64,000 bases of DNA from Ancylomarina sp963977525 (lineage in GTDB: Bacteria > Bacteroidota > Bacteroidia > Bacteroidales > Marinifilaceae): contig CAXBPC010000012.1 of NCBI GenBank assembly GCA_963977525.1, positions 62,001-126,000 on the forward strand, in the 5' to 3' direction. The notes beneath the pieces were generated by a model. It was not told the DNA's origin. It worked only from the letters and a program-made list of their open reading frames with translations, and made no database searches. Of the stretch, positions 9,744 through 19,094 are shown piece by piece. The stretch's first letter is position 1. Each line of letters begins with the position of its first letter. Made by a program: the position numbers and the translations under genes.

Positions 9744-9817
9744 TTTAAAAGTATAGATGCCTAAATTTGGGAGTTATAGCCATTCTGGTCTTTTTCTTTT
9801 AAATACTTCAAAAAAAC

Positions 9818-9848
9818 CATAGGGTATATTCATTCGATTTCGGTATAC
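9818..9848 (+). promoter_or_regulatory. Shared 31-bp element upstream of the Met-rich lipoprotein
   Basis: CATAGGGTATATTCA, six bases, then TTCGGTATAC: the second copy of the element at 5583-5613, with equal length and both conserved blocks intact. It ends 74 bp before the lipoprotein ATG. It is a candidate promoter read by the ECF sigma factor of this locus, separating the lipoprotein from the receptor transcript. Confidence 0.55.
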
Positions 9849-9921
9849 AATCAAACAAGATAATCACGAAGAAACAAGTGATATAGATTTGAAAATAATT
9901 GTATAAAATAAAAACAAAAAA

Positions 9922-10482
9922 ATGAAAAATTTAAAATTAATTTTGAGCTTAGCTGTAATGACAGTATTGGGATTTACTTCATGCGAGGATTCTGATATCT
10001 CTCCATCTAATTCAATTGAGGGAACATATGTTGGTACCCTTACAATCAATGATGGATTGAAAAGTACGTTTAATAATACATCTGATGCAAGCCAGGATGG
10101 AACAGCGGTTGTAAGCGATTTGGGTAATGGGCAGATCGAAATTCATTGTTTTGGAAGTGAATTGGATACAACATTCACTATGAATTATTATGAGAATAAC
10201 GATAGTATCATGCTGTGTCATGATGACGCTGCTTTCGAAGAGATGTATGGTCATATGATGGGAAGTGGTAGTTCAAGCGATGGAATGATGGGAAGTGGTG
10301 GAATGATGAGTGGAGCAAGCTCTGGCCAGTCAGAATGGATGAACCACATGAATGAAGAACATTCTACTGATGACTTGCATTTTGGAGGTTTTGATATGAG
10401 AAACCAGACATTCGATTACACCATTAAAGGGAGAAACAGAGATTATCAATTCCTAGGATCAAGAGAGCAAGCAGACATGTAA
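9922..10482 (+). CDS. Met/His-rich lipoprotein, possible copper-binding
   Basis: The 186-residue protein has a lipoprotein signal (GFTSC, Cys at about 21). The beta-rich first half has no family I recognise. The second half is a Met/Gly/Ser/His-rich stretch (GHMMGSGSSSDGMMGSGGMM, then MNHMNEEH). Clustered Met and His in an exported protein is typical of Cu(I)/Ag(I) sites. It follows the receptor and carries its own copy of the 31-bp element, so it is probably a regulon member that binds metal at the outer membrane. The function is inferred from composition. Confidence 0.7.
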   Translation: MKNLKLILSLAVMTVLGFTSCEDSDISPSNSIEGTYVGTLTINDGLKSTFNNTSDASQDGTAVVSDLGNGQIEIHCFGSELDTTFTMNYYENNDSIMLCHDDAAFEEMYGHMMGSGSSSDGMMGSGGMMSGASSGQSEWMNHMNEEHSTDDLHFGGFDMRNQTFDYTIKGRNRDYQFLGSREQADM

Positions 10483-10507
10483 CTCAAGGGATTAATTTAT
10501 AACAAGA

Positions 10508-10542
10508 AACCACTCTTAAATTTATTAAGGGTGGTTTTTTTT
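10508..10542 (+). terminator. Rho-independent terminator after the lipoprotein gene
   Basis: Arms ACCACTCTTAA and TTAAGGGTGGT (near-perfect) are followed by eight T residues. It isolates the lipoprotein from the second HMA-AraC gene. Confidence 0.85.
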
Positions 10543-10662
10543 ATCTAGATCCATAAATCAAATTTGGATCAGAATGGCAATTGATGAATCCAAAATTTTA
10601 ATTTATCCTATTATCAATGTAAACTTCTACAAATAGTTTTCTTAATTTTGTTTCTTTTGAAA

Positions 10663-10687
10663 TTCACAACGAAATATTTTTTTGTGA
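10663..10687 (+). promoter_or_regulatory. Dyad upstream of the second HMA-AraC gene
   Basis: TTCACA and TGTGAA arms flank an AT-rich spacer; AAATTTG (a -10-like element) follows directly, about 40 bp before the ATG at 10731. It could be an autoregulatory site. Evidence is limited to the dyad and its position. Confidence 0.35.
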
Positions 10688-10730
10688 AAAATTTGTATAT
10701 AAATAATACAATATAGTTTAAGTTTACTGA

Positions 10731-11303
10731 ATGAAACAATTTAGAATTAATATTAAGAACATGGTTTGTCCAAGATGCATCATGGCTGTTAAGACTGTTC
10801 TGGAGAAACTAAACCTTCATTATACTGAAGTGGAATTAGGTTCTGTTATTTTAGAAAATGCAATAAACGAAGAAGAAACCTTGAAGCTTAAAATGGCATT
10901 AGAGGAGATTGGCTTTGAGCTCTTGAACGACAAAAAAGCGCAATTGATCGAACAAATAAAAAATGCGATTATCAAAATTGTTCATCATCAGGATCACCCT
11001 GAACAGATGGGACATTTGACGATGCATCTTCCTAAAATAATAGGACATAGTTATTCTTCATTAAGCAAACTATTTTCCGAAATTGAAGGAACAACAATCG
11101 AAAAGTATCTAATTCTTCAAAAAATAGAGAAAGCGAAGGAATTACTTTTCTACGAAGAATTAAGTATTAGTGAAATTGCCTATCAATTAAATTACAGTTC
11201 TAGTCAGCATTTTTCCAAACAATTTAAATCCATAACTGGATTGACACCTAGCGAGTTCAGTAATAATAAAAAAATAGGGAGAAATCCAATTAATGAAATT
11301 TAA
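10731..11303 (+). CDS. HMA-AraC fusion transcriptional regulator (second copy)
   Basis: The 190-residue paralogue of the regulator at 1126-1692 has the same layout: an HMA-like loop NMVCPRC (Cys13, Cys16) and an AraC helix-turn-helix (SISEIAYQLNYSSSQHFSKQ then FKSITGLTPSEF). The insert between domains has several His (VHHQDHPEQMGH) absent from the first copy, which may tune metal binding. It stands 95 bp before the HYC_CC_PP gene and the CusABC operon, which it probably controls. The metal specificity is inferred. Confidence 0.85.
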   Translation: MKQFRINIKNMVCPRCIMAVKTVLEKLNLHYTEVELGSVILENAINEEETLKLKMALEEIGFELLNDKKAQLIEQIKNAIIKIVHHQDHPEQMGHLTMHLPKIIGHSYSSLSKLFSEIEGTTIEKYLILQKIEKAKELLFYEELSISEIAYQLNYSSSQHFSKQFKSITGLTPSEFSNNKKIGRNPINEI

Positions 11304-11322
11304 AATTCTCCAACTCTTGAAA

Positions 11323-11380
11323 TTGTGCACATTTTTTTAAATATTGTACACACCTCTTGTGTAAACTATTTTTAAATTTG
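11323..11380 (+). promoter_or_regulatory. Promoter and putative operator of the Cus cluster
   Basis: Boxes TTGTGCACA (11323-11331) and TTGTACACA (11344-11352) are followed by a TAAATTTG -10 element (11373-11380), 18 bp before the ATG at 11399. The decayed cluster copy keeps the same layout: TTGTGTACA at 23661 and TTATACACA near 23682, then TAGTTTTG. Conservation in the duplicate supports a real operator, probably for the HMA-AraC protein just upstream. Confidence 0.55.
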
Positions 11381-11398
11381 TCTTATAAATTATCTCAA

Positions 11399-11767
11399 AT
11401 GCTAAAAGGATTCAGTCATACATTATTAGCTCTGGTAATATTTGTTGTAACAACAGGTATGACCATCTCCACGCATTATTGCGGTGGTAATGTAAAAGAT
11501 GTGTCTTTTTTATCCGCAGCAAAAGCTTGTTGTGAAATTCCTAACGGGTGCTGTCTTGATGATGCTTTTACTGTCAAAATTGAAGCTGATTTTTCAATAT
11601 CTTCATATTCTTTTGATTTCAATCAATTGGTAGTTGTATTGCCAACTTTAATTGAACTAACTAAGGTAGAAGCTCCAATTAAGGCTAAAATATATTTTCT
11701 AAGGAACACTATTCGACCACCCAAAATTCAAGCCGTACTTTCTAGTTTGCAGACTTATTTACTGTGA
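11399..11767 (+). CDS. HYC_CC_PP-type small exported protein (first copy)
   Basis: The 122-residue protein starts at ATG 11399. A TTG 14 codons upstream would put extra residues before the signal peptide and overlap the promoter, and the paralogue at 23735 begins at the same Met. It has an N-terminal hydrophobic segment, then THYCGG, a CC pair (KACCEIP) and another Cys pair (GCCLDD), and a proline-containing C-terminus (RPPKIQ). This Cys pattern is the small Bacteroidota family found beside Cus-type pumps. It is probably a periplasmic or membrane-anchored copper-binding helper. It precedes cusA by 98 bp. Confidence 0.75.
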   Translation: MLKGFSHTLLALVIFVVTTGMTISTHYCGGNVKDVSFLSAAKACCEIPNGCCLDDAFTVKIEADFSISSYSFDFNQLVVVLPTLIELTKVEAPIKAKIYFLRNTIRPPKIQAVLSSLQTYLL

Positions 11768-11865
11768 TTTAATCCTCGATAATATCTTTATGCTAGTTTG
11801 ATTTTTCTATCTTGCTAGTATATTATATAACTTGTAGTGGAGTAATAAATCATAATTGAATAACT

Positions 11866-14800
11866 ATGCTGAATAAATTTATCCGCTTTTTCCTAGAGAA
11901 TAAGCTGGTCACTTTCCTTGTACTTACTATTTTCATTTCTTGGGGAATAGTTAATTCCCCTTTTGGCTGGGAAACAGGTATTTTACCAAGTGACCCTGTA
12001 CCCGTTGATGCCATACCTGATATTGGTGAAAATCAACAAATCGTTTATACCGAGTGGCCTGGTCGTTCGCCACAAGATATTGAGGACCAGATTTCGTATC
12101 CTCTTACTACCGCCCTTTTAGGAATTCCAGGTGTTAAAACTATTCGTAGTAATTCCATTTTCGGATTGTCGAGTATCTATCTTATTTTCGACGAAGAAAT
12201 TGAGTTTTATTGGAGTAGAACTCGAATTTTGGAAAAGCTAAATTCACTGGCAGCTGGTACTTTGCCTGCCGAGGTTTCGCCTGCTTTAGGTCCCGACGCA
12301 ACTGCTTTGGGTCAAGTGTACTGGTACACATTGGAAGGACTCGATAAGGATGGTAATCCTGTTGGAGGCTGGGATCCTCACGAGCTACGTACTATTCAAG
12401 ATTTTAATGTGGGATATGCTTTGACTTCTGCCAAAGGTGTGGCAGAAGTTGCATCAATTGGCGGTTTCGTAAAGGAGTATCAAATTGATATTGATCCTTT
12501 TGCCATGAAAGCTCATGGAGTGAATGTGGCTATGATTATGGCTGCCGTAAAAAATAGTAATCTCGATATTGGAGCTCGGACTATTGAATTTAATAGAGTT
12601 GAGTATTTGGTAAGAGCATTGGGTTATATAACCAAGCTCGAAGATTTGGAAAAGGCAGTTGTTTCGGTTCGTAACAATGTGCCTATTAGGTTAAAAGATG
12701 TTGCAAAAATAAGTTTTGGACCTGCTACTCGTCGAGGGGGGTTAGATAAAGGTGGTTCCGAGGCTGTAGGTGGCGTAGTAGTTGCTCGTTATGGTGCCAA
12801 TCCGCTACAGACCATTGATAATTTAAAAGCGAAAATTGCTGAAATTACTCCAGGTTTACCATCCAGAGTATTGCCTGATGGTACTATTTCTAAAGTTACC
12901 ATAGTTCCATTTTACGATAGATCTGGTTTAATTAAAGAAACACTCGGAACCTTGGAAGAGGCTATAACTCTCGAATTATTTATTAGTATTTTGGTTGTAA
13001 TAGTTTTGGTGATGAATTTGCGTGCTGCATTTCTTATCTCAAGTCTTTTGCCTATAGGTGTGCTTATTACTTTTATTACTATGCGACAGTTTGGTGTCGA
13101 TGCTAATATTGTTGCACTCTCGGGTATTGCTATTGCTATTGGAGTGATGATAGATGTGGGGGTAGTATTTACCGAAAATATAATAAGGCATATCGAAATG
13201 CCCCAAAACATTGGAGCTAGAGGCAAAGAACTTACCAGAATTGTGTATCAAGGAACCATTGAGGTTGCAGGTGCTGTAATCACAGCTTTGGCTACAACCA
13301 TTGTTAGTTTTATGCCAGTGTTTGCGATGGAAGCTGCCGAGGGTAAACTGTTTAGACCTCTTGCTTTTACTAAAACTTTCACCATGCTTTCGGCATTGCT
13401 TATTGGTTTAATTATTATACCAACCCTGGCAAATGTAATTTTCGGAATTCGTTTCGATAAAAGTAAATATAAAAAAGTTTGGAGCTCGTTGTTGGCTGTT
13501 GCAGGTTTAGTCTTATCGGTATTTTCGGGTAATTATATTGCCTTGGCTCTTACTGCTTATGGTGTAAATTCGTTATTAGAATTCCGTTGGTCCGAGGCTC
13601 GTAAATGGTGGGTTAATACTATAAATATAGCTATTACGGTTGCTATTGTAGTGTTTTTCTTAACCCAAGTATGGATGCCATTGGGAGCTCAAAACTCATT
13701 ATTCTCAAACTTCTTTTTTGTAATAGCTATTGTTTCTGCAGTGTTAGGTCTGCTATCATTGGTGGTGGTGTTTTATACTTCTATCCTGCGATGGTGTCTT
13801 AATAATAAGTGGAAGTTCTTAATGGCACCTATTTTAATTATAACATTTGGTATTTCTAGTTGGTTAGGTTTTGATAGCATGTTTGGGTTTGTGCCAAACT
13901 TTGTGAAGAAAACAAGTTTTTACCAAAGTATGGACGAATCTATGCCTGGTATTGGTAAAGAGTTTATGCCATCGCTTAACGAGGGGTCATTTTTATTGAT
14001 GCCTACAACTATGCCTCATTCGGGTATAGCCGAAAATCTCGAAGTAATAGCAATATTAGATAAAAAACTAAACTTTATTCCCGAAGTAGAGTCAGTAGTC
14101 GGTAAATGGGGACGTGTAAATTCTGCTCTCGATCCTGCTCCAACTTCTATGTACGAGAATCAGATTAATTATAAATCGGAGTATGTATTAAACGAGTCGG
14201 GACACCGAATTCGTCTTAAAGTAAATGATGATGACCGTTTTGTATTGTCGCCTGTAAAAGGTATTGATTCTGACCTTGTTTACGATAACAAGGATAGAGA
14301 GCTTTTGATTTCGGTTGACGGACAATGGAAAAATGCTGAAGAAATAATAGGAGGAAAGCTATATACTCGTATTACAAGAAAACTGAAAAAGTACTTAATA
14401 AAAGACCGTGACGGTGACTATTTCAGACAGTGGCGAGACGAAATAAAGTCGGCTGACGATATCTGGAAAGCTATACTTGATATGGCAGCCGTTCCTGGTC
14501 TTACATCGGCTCCAAAATTACAACCTATAGAAACCAGATTGGTGATGCTAGCAACAGGTATGCGTGCGCCTATGGGATTAAAAGTGTTTGGACCCGATTT
14601 GGAAAGCATAGAGAAGGTAGGTTTCGAATTAGAAAACCTGCTTAAGCAGGTTGAAGGTATAGAGCCAATGGCCGTGTTTGCCGACCGTGTAGTTGGTAAG
14701 CCATATCTCGAAATGGAAATTGATAGAGATGCTATTGCTCGTTATGGTCTTTCGGTGCAGTCTTTACAAGATGTAATTGGTTCGGCTATCGGTGGTATGA

Positions 14801-15738
14801 AATTAACTACCACTGTTGAAGGACGAGAGCGTTTTCCTGTTCGTTTGCGTTATGCTCGTGCATTTAGAGATAACCCAGACAATTTAAAAACTATTTTGAT
14901 TCCTACACCCAGTGGAGCTCAAATTCCTTTAGGTGAACTTGTAACGATGATTTATACTCGTGGACCACAATTGATTAAGGCAGAGGATACTTTCTTGGTA
15001 GGCTATGTGATATTCGATAAAAAAGGAGGATATGCCGAGGTTGATGTAGTTGAAAATGCTCAGGCATTTTTAAATGAGAAGCTAGCAAGCGGCGAGTTTG
15101 TATTGCCTGCTGGTGTAAATTATCGATTTACGGGTAATTACGAGAACCAAATTCGTGCTACTAAACGACTTATGGTTGTTGTGCCAATTTCTCTAATGAT
15201 TATTTTCTTGATTTTGTATTTCCAGTTCCGATCTGTAGTTTCTACATCTCTTATTTTCTCAGGAATATTAGTAGCACTTTCGGGCGGATTTATAATGCTG
15301 TGGTGTTATGGTCAGCCTTGGTTTCTGGACGCAACAATCTCGGGAATAAACTTAAGAGATCTGTTTCAGGTGAAAACGATTAACTTGAGTGTCGCCGTTT
15401 GGGTAGGTTTTATTGCTTTGTTTGGAGTAGCTACCGACGATGGTGTTCTTATTAGCACATACATAATGCAATTGCAAAAAAAATATAAGCCAACTACAGT
15501 GCAAGGTGTCCGCGACTTGGTGCTCGAGGCTGGTTCAAAACGTGTGCGTCCTGCAATTATGACTTCGGCAACTACAATTATTGCTCTAGTACCAATTCTA
15601 ACATCTACCGGAAAAGGGTCAGACATTATGATACCAATGGCAGTTCCACTGTTTGGAGGTATGCTAATTGCTGTGCTTACAATGTTTATGGTTCCTGTGT
15701 TACACAGTATGTGGCAAGAAGGGAAGATGAAGGAATAG
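11866..15738 (+). CDS. cusA: CusA-type heavy-metal efflux RND permease
   Basis: This is a 1290-residue inner-membrane RND pump, longer than the roughly 1040 residues of E. coli CusA, with extra sequence around 530-640 (additional hydrophobic segments) and 740-830. The fourth-helix region reads IAIAIGVMIDVGVVFTEN: Asp430 and Glu437 match the proton-relay acids of the family. Residue 424 is Ala where zinc/cobalt pumps (CzcA) carry a second Asp, which favours Cu(I)/Ag(I) transport. It is the first gene of a permease/outer-membrane channel/adaptor set. Its 5' end is duplicated as a remnant at 24203. Confidence 0.93.
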   Translation: MLNKFIRFFLENKLVTFLVLTIFISWGIVNSPFGWETGILPSDPVPVDAIPDIGENQQIVYTEWPGRSPQDIEDQISYPLTTALLGIPGVKTIRSNSIFGLSSIYLIFDEEIEFYWSRTRILEKLNSLAAGTLPAEVSPALGPDATALGQVYWYTLEGLDKDGNPVGGWDPHELRTIQDFNVGYALTSAKGVAEVASIGGFVKEYQIDIDPFAMKAHGVNVAMIMAAVKNSNLDIGARTIEFNRVEYLVRALGYITKLEDLEKAVVSVRNNVPIRLKDVAKISFGPATRRGGLDKGGSEAVGGVVVARYGANPLQTIDNLKAKIAEITPGLPSRVLPDGTISKVTIVPFYDRSGLIKETLGTLEEAITLELFISILVVIVLVMNLRAAFLISSLLPIGVLITFITMRQFGVDANIVALSGIAIAIGVMIDVGVVFTENIIRHIEMPQNIGARGKELTRIVYQGTIEVAGAVITALATTIVSFMPVFAMEAAEGKLFRPLAFTKTFTMLSALLIGLIIIPTLANVIFGIRFDKSKYKKVWSSLLAVAGLVLSVFSGNYIALALTAYGVNSLLEFRWSEARKWWVNTINIAITVAIVVFFLTQVWMPLGAQNSLFSNFFFVIAIVSAVLGLLSLVVVFYTSILRWCLNNKWKFLMAPILIITFGISSWLGFDSMFGFVPNFVKKTSFYQSMDESMPGIGKEFMPSLNEGSFLLMPTTMPHSGIAENLEVIAILDKKLNFIPEVESVVGKWGRVNSALDPAPTSMYENQINYKSEYVLNESGHRIRLKVNDDDRFVLSPVKGIDSDLVYDNKDRELLISVDGQWKNAEEIIGGKLYTRITRKLKKYLIKDRDGDYFRQWRDEIKSADDIWKAILDMAAVPGLTSAPKLQPIETRLVMLATGMRAPMGLKVFGPDLESIEKVGFELENLLKQVEGIEPMAVFADRVVGKPYLEMEIDRDAIARYGLSVQSLQDVIGSAIGGMKLTTTVEGRERFPVRLRYARAFRDNPDNLKTILIPTPSGAQIPLGELVTMIYTRGPQLIKAEDTFLVGYVIFDKKGGYAEVDVVENAQAFLNEKLASGEFVLPAGVNYRFTGNYENQIRATKRLMVVVPISLMIIFLILYFQFRSVVSTSLIFSGILVALSGGFIMLWCYGQPWFLDATISGINLRDLFQVKTINLSVAVWVGFIALFGVATDDGVLISTYIMQLQKKYKPTTVQGVRDLVLEAGSKRVRPAIMTSATTIIALVPILTSTGKGSDIMIPMAVPLFGGMLIAVLTMFMVPVLHSMWQEGKMKE

Positions 15739-15923
15739 TGGTATGAATCTGAAATATGCTAGAGATATGATGGGAATACTGTTGAAATAAAAAAATAGAT
15801 ACAGTAGAAATATGTCAATGTATAATTAATCATTTCTCTACATATTTTTAAAATACGAGGCAATCTCGATAAATACGAGATAAATTTTGGAATCTTTAAT
15901 TTTCAAATTTTAATTTAAACACA
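15739..15923. other. Intergenic gap within the Cus operon
   Basis: The 185 bp between cusA and the TolC-like gene contain no hairpin with a T-run that I can see, so read-through is likely. The sequence is AT-rich and unremarkable. Confidence 0.4.
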
Positions 15924-17186
15924 ATGAAAATAATATTGTATAGAGAGCGAATACAGCAGTATTCTATCTATTGCCTTTTTGTTTTGTTTATGCTGTTTGC
16001 CAATGTGGCGATGGCACAAACCGAGCTGAACGGATACGTAGAGTTTGCAGCTAAGAATAATCCTAGTTTGCAAGCTAAATTTAATGAATATATGGCTGCT
16101 TTAGAGGTAGCACCACAGGTGAGAGCATTGCCCGATCCTCAGATAGCATTTGCCTATTTCGTGCAGCCTGTTGAAACAAGAGTAGGGCCTCAGGAATTTA
16201 AGATTTCAGCATCGCAAATGTTTCCCTGGTTCGGAACATTAAAGGCAAAGGAGAATGTGGCAATTCAAGCAGCCAAAGCTAAGTACGAAATTTTTGAAGA
16301 GGCTAAGTCGAAACTCGCTCATGAGGTTCGAAGCACTTATTTCAATTTGTATTTTAATGACAAAGCGGTGTCTATTACACTCGAAAACATTGAGATACTT
16401 ACTGTAATCAATAAGCTTTCGTATATAAAAGTAGAAGCAGGATTGGTTTCGGCAGTTGATGAGTATAGAATAGTTATGGAAATTAACGATTTAGAAAATC
16501 AGTTAGCTCTTTTAAAAGATAAACAAACAGTACTAAATGTAATGTTTAATAATTTATTGAATGCCGATACTGATAGTGCTATAGTTTTGCCAGATATGAT
16601 TTGGGAAAACGATTTTACCTTAAGCAGAACTGCAGCATTAGACTCTATAAAACTAAAAAATCATAAGCTTATTAGCATATCGTTCCAGCAGCAGGCTTTG
16701 AGTTATAGAAAAGAAGTAGCACGCAAGTTAGGACGACCTAGTTTTAACATTGGGGTCGATTACACTATGGTAGGTAAAGGCGATAGCAATATGGCAGGTA
16801 CCGATGCTTTTGTTTTTCCTAAAGTGGGTATAACTATACCTTTGTATCGTAGTAAATATAAGGCTATGATAAACGAAGTTGTGTATCTCGAAACTGCTAA
16901 AAGTTTAGAAAACGATAATCAGGTAAATGTGTTAGAAACCTTATTTGAAACAGTATGGAAAGATTATAGAGACGCAAACCGAAGGATAGATCTTTACGAC
17001 ATTCAATTAAATTTGGCTAGGAAATCCTTAAAACTTTTAGAAACAGACTACGCTACGGCAAATAAAAATTTCGAAGAGATTTTACGTATGGAGCGACGAG
17101 TTTTAAAATATAATTTGGAACTAGAAAAAGCGAAATCTGATAAGCAAGCCAACATCTCATTTATAGATTATCTCCTAGGTAGCTAG
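15924..17186 (+). CDS. cusC: CusC-type TolC-family outer-membrane channel
   Basis: The 420-residue protein has a signal peptide ending near residue 32 (NVAMAQ) and two outer-membrane-efflux repeats rich in long amphipathic helices (KFNEYMAALEVAPQVRALPD and ERRVLKYNLELEKAKSDKQA). The RALPDPQIAFAYF segment is typical of CusC/CzcC relatives. It would form the exit duct for CusA with CusB. It sits between the permease and adaptor genes, all on the plus strand. Confidence 0.88.
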   Translation: MKIILYRERIQQYSIYCLFVLFMLFANVAMAQTELNGYVEFAAKNNPSLQAKFNEYMAALEVAPQVRALPDPQIAFAYFVQPVETRVGPQEFKISASQMFPWFGTLKAKENVAIQAAKAKYEIFEEAKSKLAHEVRSTYFNLYFNDKAVSITLENIEILTVINKLSYIKVEAGLVSAVDEYRIVMEINDLENQLALLKDKQTVLNVMFNNLLNADTDSAIVLPDMIWENDFTLSRTAALDSIKLKNHKLISISFQQQALSYRKEVARKLGRPSFNIGVDYTMVGKGDSNMAGTDAFVFPKVGITIPLYRSKYKAMINEVVYLETAKSLENDNQVNVLETLFETVWKDYRDANRRIDLYDIQLNLARKSLKLLETDYATANKNFEEILRMERRVLKYNLELEKAKSDKQANISFIDYLLGS

Positions 17187-17232
17187 GTATGGTAAAAGAA
17201 AAACAAAGTGTTAATAGTAAAAATATAATACT

Positions 17233-19038
17233 ATGAAGAATATAGTAAAAAATATAAAAGAAAATTACAAATTAGTAGTTATTATGCTATTTGTAGGCCT
17301 AGTTTTTGGATGGTTATTTTTCCACTCTTCGGGCGATGCAGTTTCTACTCAGCAAGGCATCGAAAATCACGAAGGCCATAATCATGGAGCTTCAGAGCCA
17401 GAAACTTGGACCTGTTCTATGCATCCGCAGATAAAACAAGACAAGCCAGGGAAGTGTCCTATTTGTGCAATGAATTTAATTCCGCTAGTAAAAATGCAGT
17501 CGGGGGGTGACGATGTTGACCCTAACGAAATTGTGATGACCGAGTCGGCAACTAGTTTGGCTAACGTACAAACTGTTATAGTTAAACGCGGACAGGCCAT
17601 AAAATCTGTTTATTTGCAAGGTAAGGTGCATGCCGACGAGAGAAATATTGCTGAATTAACAGCCCGATTTGGAGGGCGAATAGAGAATCTCTTTGTAAAC
17701 TATACAGGCCAGGAAGTTGAGAAGGGGCAGAAGTTGGCATCTATTTATTCTCCAAGACTGTTAACTGCACAACGCGAATTGCTCGAGGCCGTTGAGTTTA
17801 AACAATCGCGCCAATCAATTTACGATGCTGCAAAAGGAAAGTTAAAGTTGTGGGATTTAACCGAGGATCAAATTTCGAATATTGAAACTTCTGGCGAGGC
17901 TAATCCATATTTCGATATTCTTTCGCCAATTACGGGTACGGTAACTATGCGATTTATAGCAAGAGGCGATTATGTGAAAGAGGGTGAGTCATTGTTTAAT
18001 GTGGTTAATCTAAGAAAATTGTGGGTTATGCTTGATGCCTACGAAAGCGATTTACCTTGGATAAAACTTAACGATGAGGTAGAGTATACATTAAAAGCCT
18101 TGCCAGGTAAAACTTTTACTGCTAAGGTTAGTTTTATAGACCCTGTAATAAACCCTAAAACAAGAGTGGCTAAAGTCCGACTAAACATAAGAAATCCTAA
18201 AATGTTGCTTAAGCCCGAAATGTTTGTTAATGCTCAGCTTCATTCTAAAATAGCTGAGAATTCTAACTCTATAATTATTCCAAAATCGGCTGTATTGTGG
18301 ACTGGTAAAGAAGCTGTGGTTTACGTAAAGGTAGCTAATCGCGAAAATCCTTCGTTTTTGTTTCGTAGTATAGTACTAGGACCCGAAGCTGGTAACTCTT
18401 ATGTAGTTGAAAAAGGATTGGAAGAGGGTGAAGAATTAGTAATGAATGGTGTATTTAAAATTGATGCTGCCGCTCAGTTGATTGGCTTGCAAAGTATGAT
18501 GAACCCTGATGGAGGTAAAGTTTCCACTGGACACAATCATGGAGATATGGCAACTGATCACTCCAAGCATAAGATTGAGAGCTTTGATGTGGATAAAAAA
18601 TTCAAAAAACAATTGACTGCTTTTTATAAGGCTTATTTACCATTAACCGAAGCTTTTGTAAAAACCGATTCTAAACAAGTGAAGAGTGTATCTGAGAACT
18701 TGTTGAAGGATTTAGGAACAATTGATATGGGACTTCTGAAAGGTGAAGCTCACATGGGGTGGATGAAAGATTTAAAAATGTTGGAATCCAACCTCAAGAC
18801 TATGATTAAGCAGTCTGATATTCAGAAACAACGCGCTGCCTTTGCATCTTTTAATCTGGTATTATATAAAAGTATCAAATCATTTGGTTTGGATAAAGTG
18901 ACCACCTACTACCAATTTTGTCCAATGGCAAATAATGACAAAGGCGCCTATTGGTTCAGTAACTCTAAGGATATCCAAAATCCTTATTTTGGAGAAGCCA
19001 TGGTGGGTTGTGGTGAAGTAAAAGAAACCATTAAATAA
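17233..19038 (+). CDS. cusB: CusB-type periplasmic adaptor with N-terminal metal-binding and C-terminal DUF3347-type domains
   Basis: The 601-residue membrane-fusion protein has a membrane anchor (about 12-32), a His-rich linker (HEGHNHG), and a heavy-metal-binding domain (WTCSMHPQIKQDKPGKCPIC, about 60-82). The lipoyl/hairpin and beta-barrel adaptor core follows (about 110-410), then another His patch (GHNHGDMATDHSKH) and a C-terminal DUF3347-like helical domain ending in Cys-containing FCPMANNDKGAYW. The metal-binding modules at both ends suggest it captures periplasmic Cu(I) and hands it to CusA. Terminal adaptor gene of the tripartite pump. Confidence 0.92.
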   Translation: MKNIVKNIKENYKLVVIMLFVGLVFGWLFFHSSGDAVSTQQGIENHEGHNHGASEPETWTCSMHPQIKQDKPGKCPICAMNLIPLVKMQSGGDDVDPNEIVMTESATSLANVQTVIVKRGQAIKSVYLQGKVHADERNIAELTARFGGRIENLFVNYTGQEVEKGQKLASIYSPRLLTAQRELLEAVEFKQSRQSIYDAAKGKLKLWDLTEDQISNIETSGEANPYFDILSPITGTVTMRFIARGDYVKEGESLFNVVNLRKLWVMLDAYESDLPWIKLNDEVEYTLKALPGKTFTAKVSFIDPVINPKTRVAKVRLNIRNPKMLLKPEMFVNAQLHSKIAENSNSIIIPKSAVLWTGKEAVVYVKVANRENPSFLFRSIVLGPEAGNSYVVEKGLEEGEELVMNGVFKIDAAAQLIGLQSMMNPDGGKVSTGHNHGDMATDHSKHKIESFDVDKKFKKQLTAFYKAYLPLTEAFVKTDSKQVKSVSENLLKDLGTIDMGLLKGEAHMGWMKDLKMLESNLKTMIKQSDIQKQRAAFASFNLVLYKSIKSFGLDKVTTYYQFCPMANNDKGAYWFSNSKDIQNPYFGEAMVGCGEVKETIK

Positions 19039-19094
19039 TTGTTGCCAATAAGGGAAGGAGGCAGTCCTCCTCCCTTAGTTTAAATCAAAAATAA

